43,803 nucleotides of DNA from NCBI GenBank assembly GCA_947505405.1, contig CANNHR010000005.1, forward strand, positions 1 through 43,803, written 5' to 3'. Below, piece after piece: positions 8,324 through 16,336 of this stretch; positions within the stretch are counted from its first letter, which is position 1; each line of letters opens with the position of its first letter. The position numbers and the translations under genes are program-made. A model generated the notes under the pieces. It ran no database searches, was not told the origin of the DNA, and worked only from the letters and a program-made list of their open reading frames with translations. The stretch is from Rickettsiales bacterium. GTDB lineage: Bacteria > Pseudomonadota > Alphaproteobacteria > Rickettsiales > Rickettsiaceae.

Positions 8324-8761
8324 ATGAATAATAATAATCCGTTTGAATTCCTTCAATCACTTATGAACCAAGAAGGTTTTGCAAAATCAATGCAAGGAAT
8401 GCCTAATGTAGACGTATCTTCATTTTCAGCTGTAATGAAAAATACTGCTGAAGCTGTATCTTCTACTAACCAGATGGTGTCAGAAAATATGCAATCCATT
8501 TTCAAAAGAGGATCAGACGCGCTTCAAAAAAATACAACCGAAATGTATAACACGATGAAGGAAGCGGTTTCTGCTGGGGATGTAAATCAAATTACCGCTT
8601 GTCAACAAAAGTATATCCAATCAACTATGGATACTAATTTCAATAATACTAAAGAAGTTATTGATATGTCCGCAAAGTCATTGCTTGAGGTGATTAACGT
8701 TATGCAAACTGGTCTTAAAGAAAATACTGGCAAAGCTTTCACAAAGCCAAAACACAAGTAG
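8324..8761 (+). CDS. phasin family protein (PHB granule-associated)
   Basis: Phasins coat polyhydroxybutyrate granules and control their number and size. The 145-aa product has no signal peptide and is helical with many Ser, Thr, Asn and Gln residues. It follows the phasin pattern of a helical repeat ending with SAKSLLEVINVMQTGLKENT. The gene has its own promoter and a hairpin terminator, so it is monocistronic. Finding phaA and a PhaC-like gene in the same window supports the call. Confidence 0.78.
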   Translation: MNNNNPFEFLQSLMNQEGFAKSMQGMPNVDVSSFSAVMKNTAEAVSSTNQMVSENMQSIFKRGSDALQKNTTEMYNTMKEAVSAGDVNQITACQQKYIQSTMDTNFNNTKEVIDMSAKSLLEVINVMQTGLKENTGKAFTKPKHK

Positions 8762-8794
8762 AACTTAGTTTTTTATAATATAGTCAACGCTGAA

Positions 8795-8827
8795 AAAGCC
8801 CTACTGAACTTCGTTCATTAGGGCTTT
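8795..8827 (+). terminator. hairpin terminator after phasin gene
   Basis: AAAGCCCTA at 8795-8803 pairs exactly with TAGGGCTTT at 8819-8827. The inner loop can add further pairing (GAAC with GTTC). The following T-run is weak, so termination strength is uncertain. Confidence 0.6.
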
Positions 8828-8880
8828 AGATATTTTGGTAAATACCTTTAAATTTAATTCCTGACATTGAGGTGCCTGCC

Positions 8881-8930
8881 AATCTCTCTATACTATAAAC
8901 GCTAGTTTTGGATAAGAGAGATGCGCTATT
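8881..8930 (+). repeat. copy of a 'TAGTTTTGGATAA' repeat
   Basis: The segment carries the core TAGTTTTGGATAAGAGAG near 8904-8921, preceded by TATAAACGC. The same core lies on the minus strand at about 39351-39380 and, shortened, at 5998-6026. It sits between the phasin terminator and the AbrB-type gene. Confidence 0.6.
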
Positions 8931-8978
8931 TTGTCGCTTTTTTCTGATGTATCTAACAAATGCTTCTTATTTTTTGAT

Positions 8979-9221
8979 TTAGAATTTATCTTCATCTTCT
9001 GTTCTGATAAGTTTTAATTCTTTTTGTAAATCTATATTTTGATATTTATCTAAAATATTTCTAGCTTTTTCTATATTGGAGTGAAAAGTAGAAACGACCA
9101 ACTCTGAGTCGGAGTATTTTATTGATACCTCATCGCCAATATTAAGATGTAGTTTTTTTCTAATCTTAGAAGGAATAGCTAATCTTCCATTATTATCAAT
9201 ATAACTTTTTAATGCTTTCAT
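8979..9221 (-). CDS. AbrB/MazE/SpoVT-type DNA-binding protein, orphan
   Basis: Residues 1-50 have the swapped-hairpin AbrB signature: DNNGRLAIPSKIRKKL, then IGDEVSIKY. Such proteins are transition-state regulators or antitoxins. The ATG at 9221 gives 80 aa and begins at the usual MKALKSYID. A longer reading from 9272 would add a hydrophobic leader that makes no sense for this family. No toxin gene is adjacent on either side, so it is an orphan regulator or a remnant antitoxin. The C-terminal tail is charged and uninformative. Confidence 0.75.
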   Translation of the reverse strand: MKALKSYIDNNGRLAIPSKIRKKLHLNIGDEVSIKYSDSELVVSTFHSNIEKARNILDKYQNIDLQKELKLIRTEDEDKF

Positions 9222-9659
9222 AGGAATTGCTAATAAATTATAAATAATTAGTATTAGTATATAATATATCATTATATGAAATAAAGTGAAAATATTCTTT
9301 TATAACAACAGATAAAAATTGAATGTGAAGGAAATCGTTGAGGTAGCTCGTTCTTGTTTATTAATAGGAGAAAAATAGGCAAAATAATTATGCACACGTA
9401 ACGTAATTTAATTGTGCACGTTACAGGCGAGGATATATAGTCGTTTGAGTTGAATTAGCGTATATTTATAGGAAAGATTTTGTCTTTTAAATATTGCTGC
9501 GAATACTCCAAATGCCAACCCATTTTGAGTATGAGAAGTGATTATTAAAAGTCAAAAGATAAAATAGAAATTTATGCTAATTCAACTTAAACGACTATAG
9601 TATGCCGATTCATGCGACAAAGCAGCCAATCCCAGGTTTTAGCCGGGGATTGGTTTAAT
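9222..9659. other. AT-rich intergenic region with MITE-like element
   Basis: The stretch between the AbrB-type gene and the substrate-binding protein has no credible gene. It contains a 7-bp inverted repeat (GTAACGT 9398-9404, ACGTTAC 9418-9424) and a 164-bp element with terminal inverted repeats. Confidence 0.6.
9436..9599. mobile_element. MITE-like element with 24-bp terminal inverted repeats
   Basis: The left terminus 9436-9459 (TATAGTCGTTTGAGTTGAAT and four more bases) and the right terminus 9576-9599 are reverse complements with one mismatch. The interior is AT-rich and partly self-complementary, with no transposase frame. TA is present at the outer edges, as would fit a TA-targeting family, but a target duplication cannot be proven from one copy. 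Confidence 0.75.
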
Positions 9660-10640
9660 TCATATAAGCTTATCAGCCTTTGTCAGTAGTTCTTGAGGAA
9701 AGACTATTCCAAGCTTAATGGCCGCATTTTGATTCAGGAATAATTCTGTACCTTTTGGAAACTCAACATTCATTTTGTTTATGTCTCCACCCTCTAGTAT
9801 TCTTGCAATCAAACGGGCCGTCTGCTTACCAATCTCGTACTGGTTTGGACCAAGCGCAGCAAGTGCACCATCTTTTACTATATCAGTATCACTTACGAAC
9901 ACAGGGATTTTTTGAGCGTCCGCTGCTTTGACTATTGTTTTAAATGCGCCAAGAGCCATATTATCGTTACTAATAAATATTGCATCAACAAGCGAACTAA
10001 GTTTAATAGCACTTTGATAAACTTCTGAAGTTTTGCTAGCAGTCATTTCTACTAGCTCTAGTCCATATTTAGGACAAATTTCTTTTAGCCTATTAACTAA
10101 TGTAATAGAATTTAATTCTCCAGGATTATATAAAAAACCTATTTTTTTCATCGTCGGTTTTATTTTCTTGAAGAGCTCAATCTGAGGCTCAAGAGCAACA
10201 AAATTTGATACTCCAGTTATATTATCACCAGGCTCAATAAGTCTGTTCACTATTTGTGCTCCTAGTGGATCAGTGACTGAAGTAAAAACAAGTTTTACTT
10301 TACCCTCTTTTGCATATTTAATAAACGACTGCGCCGTGATTGTAGGATTGCCAACAACCACATCAGGCTTTAAACTAACCAACCTAGCTGCTATTTGATT
10401 TGCTAATATCACATCTCCTTGAGCATTTTCAACCTTTAAATCTAAATTTTTACCATTTACATAACCGAGCTGTGCAAGGCCATCAATAATTCCTTTTGTG
10501 GTCATATCAAGTGCCGGGTGCTGAACTAACTGGTTAATATAAACCTTTTTTATATCTGCAAGAGGTCTATTGTCATTCGCCTCTGCGATTGATAATAAGC
10601 TTAAAAAAATTGTGATTAACCAAATAAAATATTTAACCAT
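9660..10640 (-). CDS. ABC transporter substrate-binding protein (ABC_sub_bind/TrpX-like)
   Basis: This periplasmic binding protein belongs to the ABC_sub_bind group, whose members include TrpX, linked to tryptophan or tyrosine uptake. The 326-aa product has a signal peptide (about residues 1-21, ending AEA). The body follows the family pattern, with KPDVVVGNPT, TSVTDPLGAQIV, ITGVSNF and GALAALGPNQYEIG. It lies two bases downstream of a TrpR-like gene, so it is in its operon. No permease or ATPase gene follows here, so the rest of the transporter is elsewhere or lost. The substrate is inferred only. Confidence 0.85.
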   Translation of the reverse strand: MVKYFIWLITIFLSLLSIAEANDNRPLADIKKVYINQLVQHPALDMTTKGIIDGLAQLGYVNGKNLDLKVENAQGDVILANQIAARLVSLKPDVVVGNPTITAQSFIKYAKEGKVKLVFTSVTDPLGAQIVNRLIEPGDNITGVSNFVALEPQIELFKKIKPTMKKIGFLYNPGELNSITLVNRLKEICPKYGLELVEMTASKTSEVYQSAIKLSSLVDAIFISNDNMALGAFKTIVKAADAQKIPVFVSDTDIVKDGALAALGPNQYEIGKQTARLIARILEGGDINKMNVEFPKGTELFLNQNAAIKLGIVFPQELLTKADKLI

Positions 10641-10642
10641 TT

Positions 10643-10924
10643 TTATTCTCCTAGTTTTTTTAAAATATTTCTGTAGCCCCCATATTTCTCTTCTTTCAAA
10701 AACCTAGCCACCCTTCCTATCGTGGTTAAGCTTGCGCCAGTGAGTGTATGTATTTCTCTATAAGACAAATCTTCTTTTGCCAATAATTGACAAACTTTCC
10801 ACCTCTCTTCTAAAGACCTTAATTCTGTGGGTGTACATAAATCTTTAAAAAAATTACTGAGCTGATCGTTTGTCTCGATAGTCAGAATTGCATCTAACAA
10901 ACCTACTGCTTCATGTTTATTCAT
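10643..10924 (-). CDS. YerC/YecD family TrpR-related regulator
   Basis: The 93-aa protein is a TrpR-superfamily DNA-binding protein. The pattern CTPTELRSLEERWKV, LSYREIHTLTGASLTTIGRV (the helix-turn-helix) and YGGYRNIL is typical of the YerC/YecD branch. It is first in an operon with the substrate-binding protein and has GAGG before its ATG. The promoter upstream overlaps a near-palindromic array of TATAGTAG-type units, so autoregulation of the operon, perhaps by an aromatic amino acid, is likely but unproven. Confidence 0.88.
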   Translation of the reverse strand: MNKHEAVGLLDAILTIETNDQLSNFFKDLCTPTELRSLEERWKVCQLLAKEDLSYREIHTLTGASLTTIGRVARFLKEEKYGGYRNILKKLGE

Positions 10925-10950
10925 TATTACCTCATTGGTCTAGTTGTACT

Positions 10951-10987
10951 ATTGTGCTAGTATAGTAGTATAGTAGTACAATGTCAA
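10951..10987 (-). promoter_or_regulatory. near-consensus promoter with overlapping operator-like array
   Basis: On the minus strand a perfect TTGACA (10982-10987) is followed after 17 bases by TATACT (10959-10964). The spacer and -10 region consist of repeated ACTACTAT units that form a quasi-palindrome bounded by GTGCTA and TAGTAC on the plus strand. GNACTAG-like half-sites recall TrpR operators. It lies directly upstream of the TrpR-like gene. Confidence 0.72.
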
Positions 10988-11022
10988 TAGTTATTTTTAA
11001 GTTATCAAGGGCGATATATGAA

Positions 11023-11110
11023 GTCATCCCGGGTAGTATAAAAGTCAATCCCGGACTTGACCCGGGATCTCGGGCAATGAAAGAAGATCCTGAATTAAAT
11101 TCAGGATGAC
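11023..11110. repeat. composite palindromic repeat upstream of glyQ
   Basis: The segment begins GTCATCCCGGG and ends TTCAGGATGAC. Inside are two smaller palindromes, ATCCCGG...CCGGGAT (about 11048-11068) and GATCCTGAATT...TTCAGGAT. It looks like two family members inserted into each other. Confidence 0.75.
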
Positions 11111-11256
11111 TTAAAACAAAGGCAGGCGTGCCTATCAAGTCCGAGATTTATAGTGATTAAGCAATGCCTCAACACTACTTGAATTTACTATAGCAAAATA
11201 AAGAAAATGCAATTATACTGCTGCTTACGCAAGAAGGAACCGAAAGCACAGAAGCC

Positions 11257-12126
11257 ATGACTAAATTATCATTTCAAGAATTAATTTTGAAACTCCAATA
11301 TTATTGGCAGGATTATGGATGTGCCATTTTGCAGCCTTATGATGTTGAAGTTGGGGCGGGGACATTTCATCCAGCAACTGTTTTAAGATCGCTCGGTCCT
11401 AAGCCATGGAACGTAGCCTATGTGCAGCCATCAAGAAGGCCAACTGATAGCAGATATGCTCAGCACCCGAATCGAATGCAGCATTACTATCAGTTTCAAG
11501 TCATATTAAAACCATCACCAGATGACATTCAAGATCTGTACTTGAAAAGCCTAGAGCATCTTGGAATTGACATGCAAGCGCATGATATTCGGTTTGTAGA
11601 AGATGACTGGGAATCTCCCACGCTTGGTGCCGCGGGACTTGGTTGGGAGGTTTGGTGTGATGGCATGGAAGTGTCGCAATTTACCTATATGCAGCAAATT
11701 GGTGGTATAGAGTGCAGGCCAGTGGCTGGCGAGTTGACTTATGGGTTAGAGCGTTTAGCGCTTTATATCCAGGGAGTTGATGCAGTTAAAGATTTAGACT
11801 GGAATGGTCAAAGCGGAGAAAAATCATTGACTTATGGACAGGTAGATTTTGAAGCTGAGAAGCAGTTCTCAAAATTTAACTTAGAATTAGCTGACACGGA
11901 AATATTATTTCGTCATTTTGAAGATGCCCAAAAACAGTGCACTGCCTTAATCAAGGAAAATTTACCTATGCCTGCATATGAATATTGCATTAAAGCAAGT
12001 CATTTATTCAACCTACTTTGTGCAAGGGGAGTAGTCAGTGTGACTGAGCGTGCAGCGTATATAGCGAGAGTTAGACACCTGGCAAAATTATCTTGTGAGA
12101 ATTGGATGGAAATGGATAAATCATGA
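11257..12126 (+). CDS. glyQ: glycyl-tRNA synthetase alpha subunit
   Basis: This is the catalytic subunit of the bacterial alpha2beta2 glycyl-tRNA synthetase. The 289-aa sequence is strongly conserved: [33 protein letters not shown] and [18 protein letters not shown] stands before the ATG. It overlaps glyS by four bases (ATGA), giving translational coupling of the two subunits. Confidence 0.97.
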   Translation: MTKLSFQELILKLQYYWQDYGCAILQPYDVEVGAGTFHPATVLRSLGPKPWNVAYVQPSRRPTDSRYAQHPNRMQHYYQFQVILKPSPDDIQDLYLKSLEHLGIDMQAHDIRFVEDDWESPTLGAAGLGWEVWCDGMEVSQFTYMQQIGGIECRPVAGELTYGLERLALYIQGVDAVKDLDWNGQSGEKSLTYGQVDFEAEKQFSKFNLELADTEILFRHFEDAQKQCTALIKENLPMPAYEYCIKASHLFNLLCARGVVSVTERAAYIARVRHLAKLSCENWMEMDKS

Positions 12127-14147
12127 GTGAATTATTATTAGAGTTATTTTCTGAAGAAATTCCTGCAACAATGCAGCAAAAAGCTGCGTTAAGGTATGAA
12201 GAAATTTTTGCCAAATATTTTGCAGAGCAAACAATAAGTTTCGCTAGTATTAAGGCCTATGTTGGCCCTAGAAGGCTTACGATTCATGTTAGTGGTATTG
12301 CTTCTTATAGTGCGGCTGGTAAAAAGGAAATAAAGGGGCCTAAGATTTCTGCTCCTGAAAATGCGATTCAGGGCTTTTGTCATTCAAATGGGATTAGTAA
12401 AGATGAGCTCACACGCCAAGAAATAAAAGGGGTTGAGTATTTTATATATGAGCAAACTACTGCTAAACAGCAAACAAAAGATATACTAAAAAATACATTA
12501 ATGGATCCTATTGCGGCATATGTCTGGCCAAAATCAATGTTTTGGGGTGATTATCAAATAAAATGGGTTCGTCCACTTAGGAATATTATGTGTATATTTG
12601 ACGGACAGGTGCTCAATTTTAAATATGGTCACTTAGTGGCAAATAATATAAGCTTTGGCCATAGATTCATGAGTAATGAACCGTTTGAGGTAGCTAGTTT
12701 TGCTGAATATAAGCAAAACTTAGCTGACAATTTTGTAGTGCTTGATCACTTCGAGCGCAAAGAGTACATATCCAGAGAGTCTAATAAAATAGCTTTAGCA
12801 ATGGGTTTGGTTATAAAGGAAGATAACGAGCTTCTAGAAGAAGTGACCGGCCTTGTGGAATATCCTCAAATTTTGCTTGGCAAGATCGATCAAAAGTTCT
12901 TATCAGTTCCAAGCCAAGTGCTTAGCAGTTCAATGAGAAGTCATCAGAAATATTTTAGTCTTTTTGATCAAAAAGGTAATTTTGCGCCATATTTTTTGTT
13001 CGTATCAAATATTGCAGCAACTAATTCAGAATTAGTTATTGCGGGCAATGAAAAGGTACTATCCGCTCGTCTGTCGGACGCTTTATATTTTTATAACCAA
13101 GATTTAAAGACTACGCTGAGTCAAAAATCCCAAAAGCTTGTTAAGGTTATATTTCACGCAAAACTAGGGAATATGAGTGATAAAGTGCAGCGAGTAACAA
13201 AAATTGCACAACATTTATTGCCAAATAATGAAGATATTGTAAAAGCAGCTCTGCTCTGTAAGAGTGATATTGTATCTGAAGTTGTGGGTGAATTTCCAAA
13301 TTTGCAAGGTATCATGGGATATTATTATGCAAAATATGAGTTACTGGGCGAAGATATAGCCACTGCCATCCGTGATCATTACAAGCCGCAAGGGCCGAGT
13401 GATAGTTGCCCAATTGGTGATGCTGCATTTCTAGCTTTAGCTGATAAGCTAGATAGTTTATGTGGTCTTATGCTTGCAGGAGCTCAGCCAAGTGGTTCAA
13501 AGGACCCATTTGCACTCAGGAGACAAGCACTTGGCATAGTCAGGATTATTCTGGAAAACAAATTACCTGTTAATATAGTTGAGCTGGTTAACGTAGCGTT
13601 CAATAACTATAGTGTCTATAAGGAGGCAAATCTTTGCGAGCCAAAGCAGATAATAGAATTTCTTGAAGATCGCATCCGGCACTTCTTAAAGGAGGAAGGC
13701 TATTCTCATGAGTTAGTTAGTGCTGTTTTGGATCTTGAGAGGGAACCAAGTCTGGTTGAAACTAAAATTAAGCTAAATTCATTACAGAAATTTATTATAG
13801 ATGGATCGTGTGCCGATTTAATAGTTGCTTACAAAAGAGCTAGTAATATTGTTGCTGGCTTTGTTGGTAGGGATACAAAAATCAATGAATCTTTATTTGA
13901 TAATGACTATGAAAAAAATCTATATAATTTCTTGCAAGATTATGAGCCAAAAATCAAGGCAGAAATAATGGCAAAAAACTATGCACAGAGTCTAAAGATG
14001 CTTGCTGCTATGCGCGTTCCAATAGCCAGTTTTTTTGATAATGTGATGGTAAAAGTAGACGATCAATCTGTGGCTAATAATCGTCTTTTGCTACTCAGTA
14101 AAACAAAAGGGATTTTTGACCAAATTGCTAAGTTTGATAGGCTTTAG
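12123..14147 (+). CDS. glyS: glycyl-tRNA synthetase beta subunit
   Basis: The beta subunit binds tRNA-Gly and completes the enzyme. The 674-aa protein has the typical N-terminus [12 protein letters not shown], the GPRRL and KGP motifs, the conserved SMRSHQKYF, a degenerate HD-like region with [18 protein letters not shown], and [14 protein letters not shown]. Both ends look intact. Transcription probably stops in the nested palindrome just after the stop codon. Confidence 0.97.
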   Translation: MSELLLELFSEEIPATMQQKAALRYEEIFAKYFAEQTISFASIKAYVGPRRLTIHVSGIASYSAAGKKEIKGPKISAPENAIQGFCHSNGISKDELTRQEIKGVEYFIYEQTTAKQQTKDILKNTLMDPIAAYVWPKSMFWGDYQIKWVRPLRNIMCIFDGQVLNFKYGHLVANNISFGHRFMSNEPFEVASFAEYKQNLADNFVVLDHFERKEYISRESNKIALAMGLVIKEDNELLEEVTGLVEYPQILLGKIDQKFLSVPSQVLSSSMRSHQKYFSLFDQKGNFAPYFLFVSNIAATNSELVIAGNEKVLSARLSDALYFYNQDLKTTLSQKSQKLVKVIFHAKLGNMSDKVQRVTKIAQHLLPNNEDIVKAALLCKSDIVSEVVGEFPNLQGIMGYYYAKYELLGEDIATAIRDHYKPQGPSDSCPIGDAAFLALADKLDSLCGLMLAGAQPSGSKDPFALRRQALGIVRIILENKLPVNIVELVNVAFNNYSVYKEANLCEPKQIIEFLEDRIRHFLKEEGYSHELVSAVLDLEREPSLVETKIKLNSLQKFIIDGSCADLIVAYKRASNIVAGFVGRDTKINESLFDNDYEKNLYNFLQDYEPKIKAEIMAKNYAQSLKMLAAMRVPIASFFDNVMVKVDDQSVANNRLLLLSKTKGIFDQIAKFDRL

Positions 14148-14160
14148 AAACAGCACCATC

Positions 14161-14298
14161 ATGGCGAGAAGCCTGAAAGGCGACGTGGCAAAAACACAAA
14201 AAGTCATCCTGAATTTATTTCAGGATCTTCTTTTGTTGCATGAGATCCTGAAATAAATTCAGGATGACTAGTGCTGTTTCTGGCCTACTTCTCGCCAT
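14161..14298. repeat. nested palindrome: outer 11-bp and inner 26-bp arms
   Basis: The outer pair ATGGCGAGAAG (14161-14171) and CTTCTCGCCAT (14288-14298) is exact. The inner pair 14203-14228 and 14243-14268 is also exact over 26 bases, with ends GTCATCC and GGATGAC. The two palindromes share no sequence, so one seems to sit inside the loop of the other. The position right after glyS suits a terminator. Confidence 0.88.
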
Positions 14299-14395
14299 GA
14301 CGGTACCAGCATGATTTAATCACGTAATAAAATGAGGTTTACTATATTGAGGAATATTCCTTGATTTATTCAACAACTGTGGTGCTGGTTTTGTT

Positions 14396-15325
14396 ATGAA
14401 TGATGTTAAAAAAGCTGCAAGTATAATCAAAGAGGGCGGACTAGTCGCGTTTCCAACAGAAACCGTTTATGGACTTGGTGCCGATGCTCGTAGCCAAGCT
14501 GCGTGTTTAAAAATTTTTCGAGCTAAGGGCAGGCCTGCTAATAACCCACTCATAGTCCATGTAGCTTCGGTGCAAGATGCTAGGGAAATTGTACAGTTCA
14601 ATGATGATGCAGAGAAGCTGGCTAGTTTATGGCCTGGCCCGCTTACCTTAGTTCTACTAAAGAAAGATAATGCAGTTCTTGCCGAGTGTGTAACAGCTGG
14701 TCTTAATACTGTTGCCATTCGTGTTCCGGCAGATCCTGTAGCTTTGGGCTTGATTAGAGAGAGTAGTTGCCCAATTGCAGCCCCGAGTGCTAATAAATCT
14801 GGTACTTTAAGCTCAACAAGCTATGAGCACGTAAGAAAAAATTTTGGTGATGAAATATTTATTTTAACCTCAAATGGTAATGCTACTTACGGTCTTGAAT
14901 CAACTATTATCGATCTGACCTCGCCAAGGCCAACGATATTACGGTTTGGCTTTATTACTCCATCTGTTTTAGAAAAATTGCTTGGCAGGGAAGTTTTTAT
15001 TGCTTCAAAATTGTCAGAGATCAAAGCTCCTGGCATGCTTCTGAAGCATTACGCGCCTAAAACCAAAGTTCGACTTAACGCAGATGCTTTGCAAACTTCG
15101 GAAGTTGGTTTGAATTTTGGTAACAGTCAACTCAATGGCGTTGGATCGATGAATTTAAGTCATAGTTCAGATATGATAGAAGCTGCGTCAAACCTTTTTG
15201 ATTATTTGCATATTTTGGATGAATTTTGTCAGAAAAATAATATAAATTCGATTGCAGTTGCTACTATTCCAAATACTGGTATAGGGCTGGCCATAAACGA
15301 CAGACTAGCTAGGGCAGCAGAGTAG
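14396..15325 (+). CDS. sua5: L-threonylcarbamoyladenylate synthase (TsaC/Sua5)
   Basis: The enzyme makes threonylcarbamoyl-AMP for the t6A37 modification of ANN-decoding tRNAs. The 309-aa protein has the YrdC domain (about residues 5-190) with FPTETVYGLGADA, KGRPANNPLIVH and APSANKSG. It also has a C-terminal Sua5 domain reached through the linker PGMLLKHYAPK, so it is the long Sua5 form rather than short TsaC. The ribosome site is weak. A 12-bp palindrome AGGAATATTCCT lies at 14350-14361 upstream. It is interesting that tRNA-Thr(UGU), a predicted t6A substrate, lies nearby. Confidence 0.93.
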   Translation: MNDVKKAASIIKEGGLVAFPTETVYGLGADARSQAACLKIFRAKGRPANNPLIVHVASVQDAREIVQFNDDAEKLASLWPGPLTLVLLKKDNAVLAECVTAGLNTVAIRVPADPVALGLIRESSCPIAAPSANKSGTLSSTSYEHVRKNFGDEIFILTSNGNATYGLESTIIDLTSPRPTILRFGFITPSVLEKLLGREVFIASKLSEIKAPGMLLKHYAPKTKVRLNADALQTSEVGLNFGNSQLNGVGSMNLSHSSDMIEAASNLFDYLHILDEFCQKNNINSIAVATIPNTGIGLAINDRLARAAE

Positions 15326-15384
15326 AGGTCTATTGTAAAACTTTTCTGCTGTGCTATTCCATGATCATAGCAATGCACATACTA

Positions 15385-15515
15385 GTCATGCCGGGCTTTG
15401 ACCCGGTATCTTCTTTCATTTCATGAGATCCTAGGCCGTAGGCAGGCGCAAGCTTCAACCAAGTTCAGGATGACTTTTCTTCAAGATGCTAGGCCGAATA
15501 CAGGTCGTAGCAAAT
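15385..15515. repeat. palindromic repeat with degenerate extension
   Basis: GTCATGCCGGG at 15385 and TTCAGGATGAC ending at 15474 bound a family member that contains the CTAGGCCGTAGGCAGGCGC module. A second, more degraded module (GATGCTAGGCCGAATACAGG) follows to about 15515. It fills most of the gap between sua5 and the tRNA gene. Confidence 0.75.
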
Positions 15516-15550
15516 CGATACAGACTAACATGAGATATTTCATTAAGGGG

Positions 15551-15625
15551 TGGTGCCGGATGTCGGATTTGAACTGACAACCTACCGCTTACAAGGCGGT
15601 TGCTCTACCGTTGAGCTAATCCGGC
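15551..15625 (-). tRNA. tRNA-Thr (anticodon UGU)
   Basis: Read on the minus strand, the acceptor stem GCCGGAT/ATCCGGC closes perfectly, the D arm contains AGCTCAACGGTAGAGC, the anticodon arm is CCGCC-TTGTAA-GCGG with anticodon TGT, and the T arm contains GGTTCAAAT-like TCAGTTCAAATCC. The CCA end is encoded (TGG at 15551-15553 on the plus strand). It reads ACA and related Thr codons. Confidence 0.95.
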
Positions 15626-15663
15626 TCAGAAAAGTACAAGTTTTTTATAAAATCAGCATCATA

Positions 15664-16008
15664 TTATTTAGACGCTTGTTCCTTTAATTCTTTCTTTGAA
15701 GGTTTTGTTGTCTGCGCTTTTGCTCTCGTATCCAGTTTTCTAAGAATCGATTCAGGTAACTTAATTCCAGCTTCTTTTATAAAACCAATAACGCGATCAG
15801 TAGGTTGTGCACCATGAGCTAACCAATGTTCGATACGCTCAGCTTTTAAAGTCACACGGTTTTCGTCACCTTTCTTTAGCAATGGATTATATGTTCCAAT
15901 TTTTTCAATGAATGCACCATCCCTTGGAGCTCTGGCATCAGCCACAACCACTCTGTAATAAGGACGTTTTTTTGCTCCACCTCTTGCTAAACGAATTTTA
16001 ACTGCCAT
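15664..16008 (-). CDS. rpsP: 30S ribosomal protein S16
   Basis: The 114-aa protein begins [20 protein letters not shown], the invariant S16 start, and continues with [20 protein letters not shown] and the [12 protein letters not shown] segment. A lysine-rich C-terminal tail extends it slightly beyond the shortest homologues. It follows rpmG after 12 bases, so the two ribosomal genes share a transcript. In many bacteria rpsP is followed by rimM and trmD; here a tRNA gene on the same strand follows instead. Confidence 0.96.
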   Translation of the reverse strand: MAVKIRLARGGAKKRPYYRVVVADARAPRDGAFIEKIGTYNPLLKKGDENRVTLKAERIEHWLAHGAQPTDRVIGFIKEAGIKLPESILRKLDTRAKAQTTKPSKKELKEQASK

Positions 16009-16020
16009 ATATACGAAACT

Positions 16021-16194
16021 CTATTTAATTTTTTCTTCTTTAAATTCAACGTGCTTACGCACTTTTGGGTCGTATTTTTTAAACGACAATTTTTCTGTCA
16101 AAGTTTTTGGATTACGCTTTTTCACAAGGAAATAACCTGTGCCAGCAGTACTAACCAACTTTACTAGTAAATTTTTATTTTTTTTCTTAGACAC
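16021..16194 (-). CDS. rpmG: 50S ribosomal protein L33
   Basis: The product is a basic 57-aa protein with [36 protein letters not shown] and EFKEEKIK, the full L33 pattern. I place the start at GTG 16194 because it gives the family length and the usual N-terminus (SKKKNK), and because GGAAAGG lies just upstream. An ATG at 16224 would add ten residues absent from the family. The cysteine zinc motif of some L33 forms is absent, so this is the zinc-free type. Confidence 0.92.
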   Translation of the reverse strand: MSKKKNKNLLVKLVSTAGTGYFLVKKRNPKTLTEKLSFKKYDPKVRKHVEFKEEKIK

Positions 16195-16293
16195 GGCCTT
16201 TCCAACCCATTTTAAAACATTCATCCAAAATACTAGAGCGTAAGATATACTCAAGATAGTGATTAGTCAAGCCAAAAATTAGCCACTAATGTT

Positions 16294-16336
16294 AGAACCT
16301 AAAATTCTATCAGACAATTCTATGAAGATAGGTTCT
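16294..16336. repeat. AGAACCT repeat, short copy, at the traX stop codon
   Basis: The 43-bp segment is bounded by AGAACCT (16294-16300) and AGGTTCT (16330-16336) and contains AATTCTATCAGACAATTCTA. A longer copy with 24-bp arms lies at 29672-29734. Its end overlaps the stop codon of the traX-like gene. It looks like a small mobile element that acts as or became a terminator. Confidence 0.8.

Larger units (their letters stand above)
10925..11256. other. 332-bp divergent intergenic region: promoter plus repeats
   Basis: The left part is the promoter/operator of the TrpR-like operon. The middle holds a composite palindromic repeat (11023-11110). The right part leads into glyQ with a TTTACTATAG motif at 11185-11194. 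No gene is present. Confidence 0.7.

Noticed and set aside
10932-11138. 68-aa minus-strand frame upstream of glyQ
   Set aside because: It is the translation of the composite palindromic repeat and the TrpR-like promoter, with no family similarity.
11195-11256. T-box or other amino-acid riboswitch before glyQ
   Set aside because: The leader is short with no T-box sequence or antiterminator, and T-boxes are not expected in Proteobacteria.
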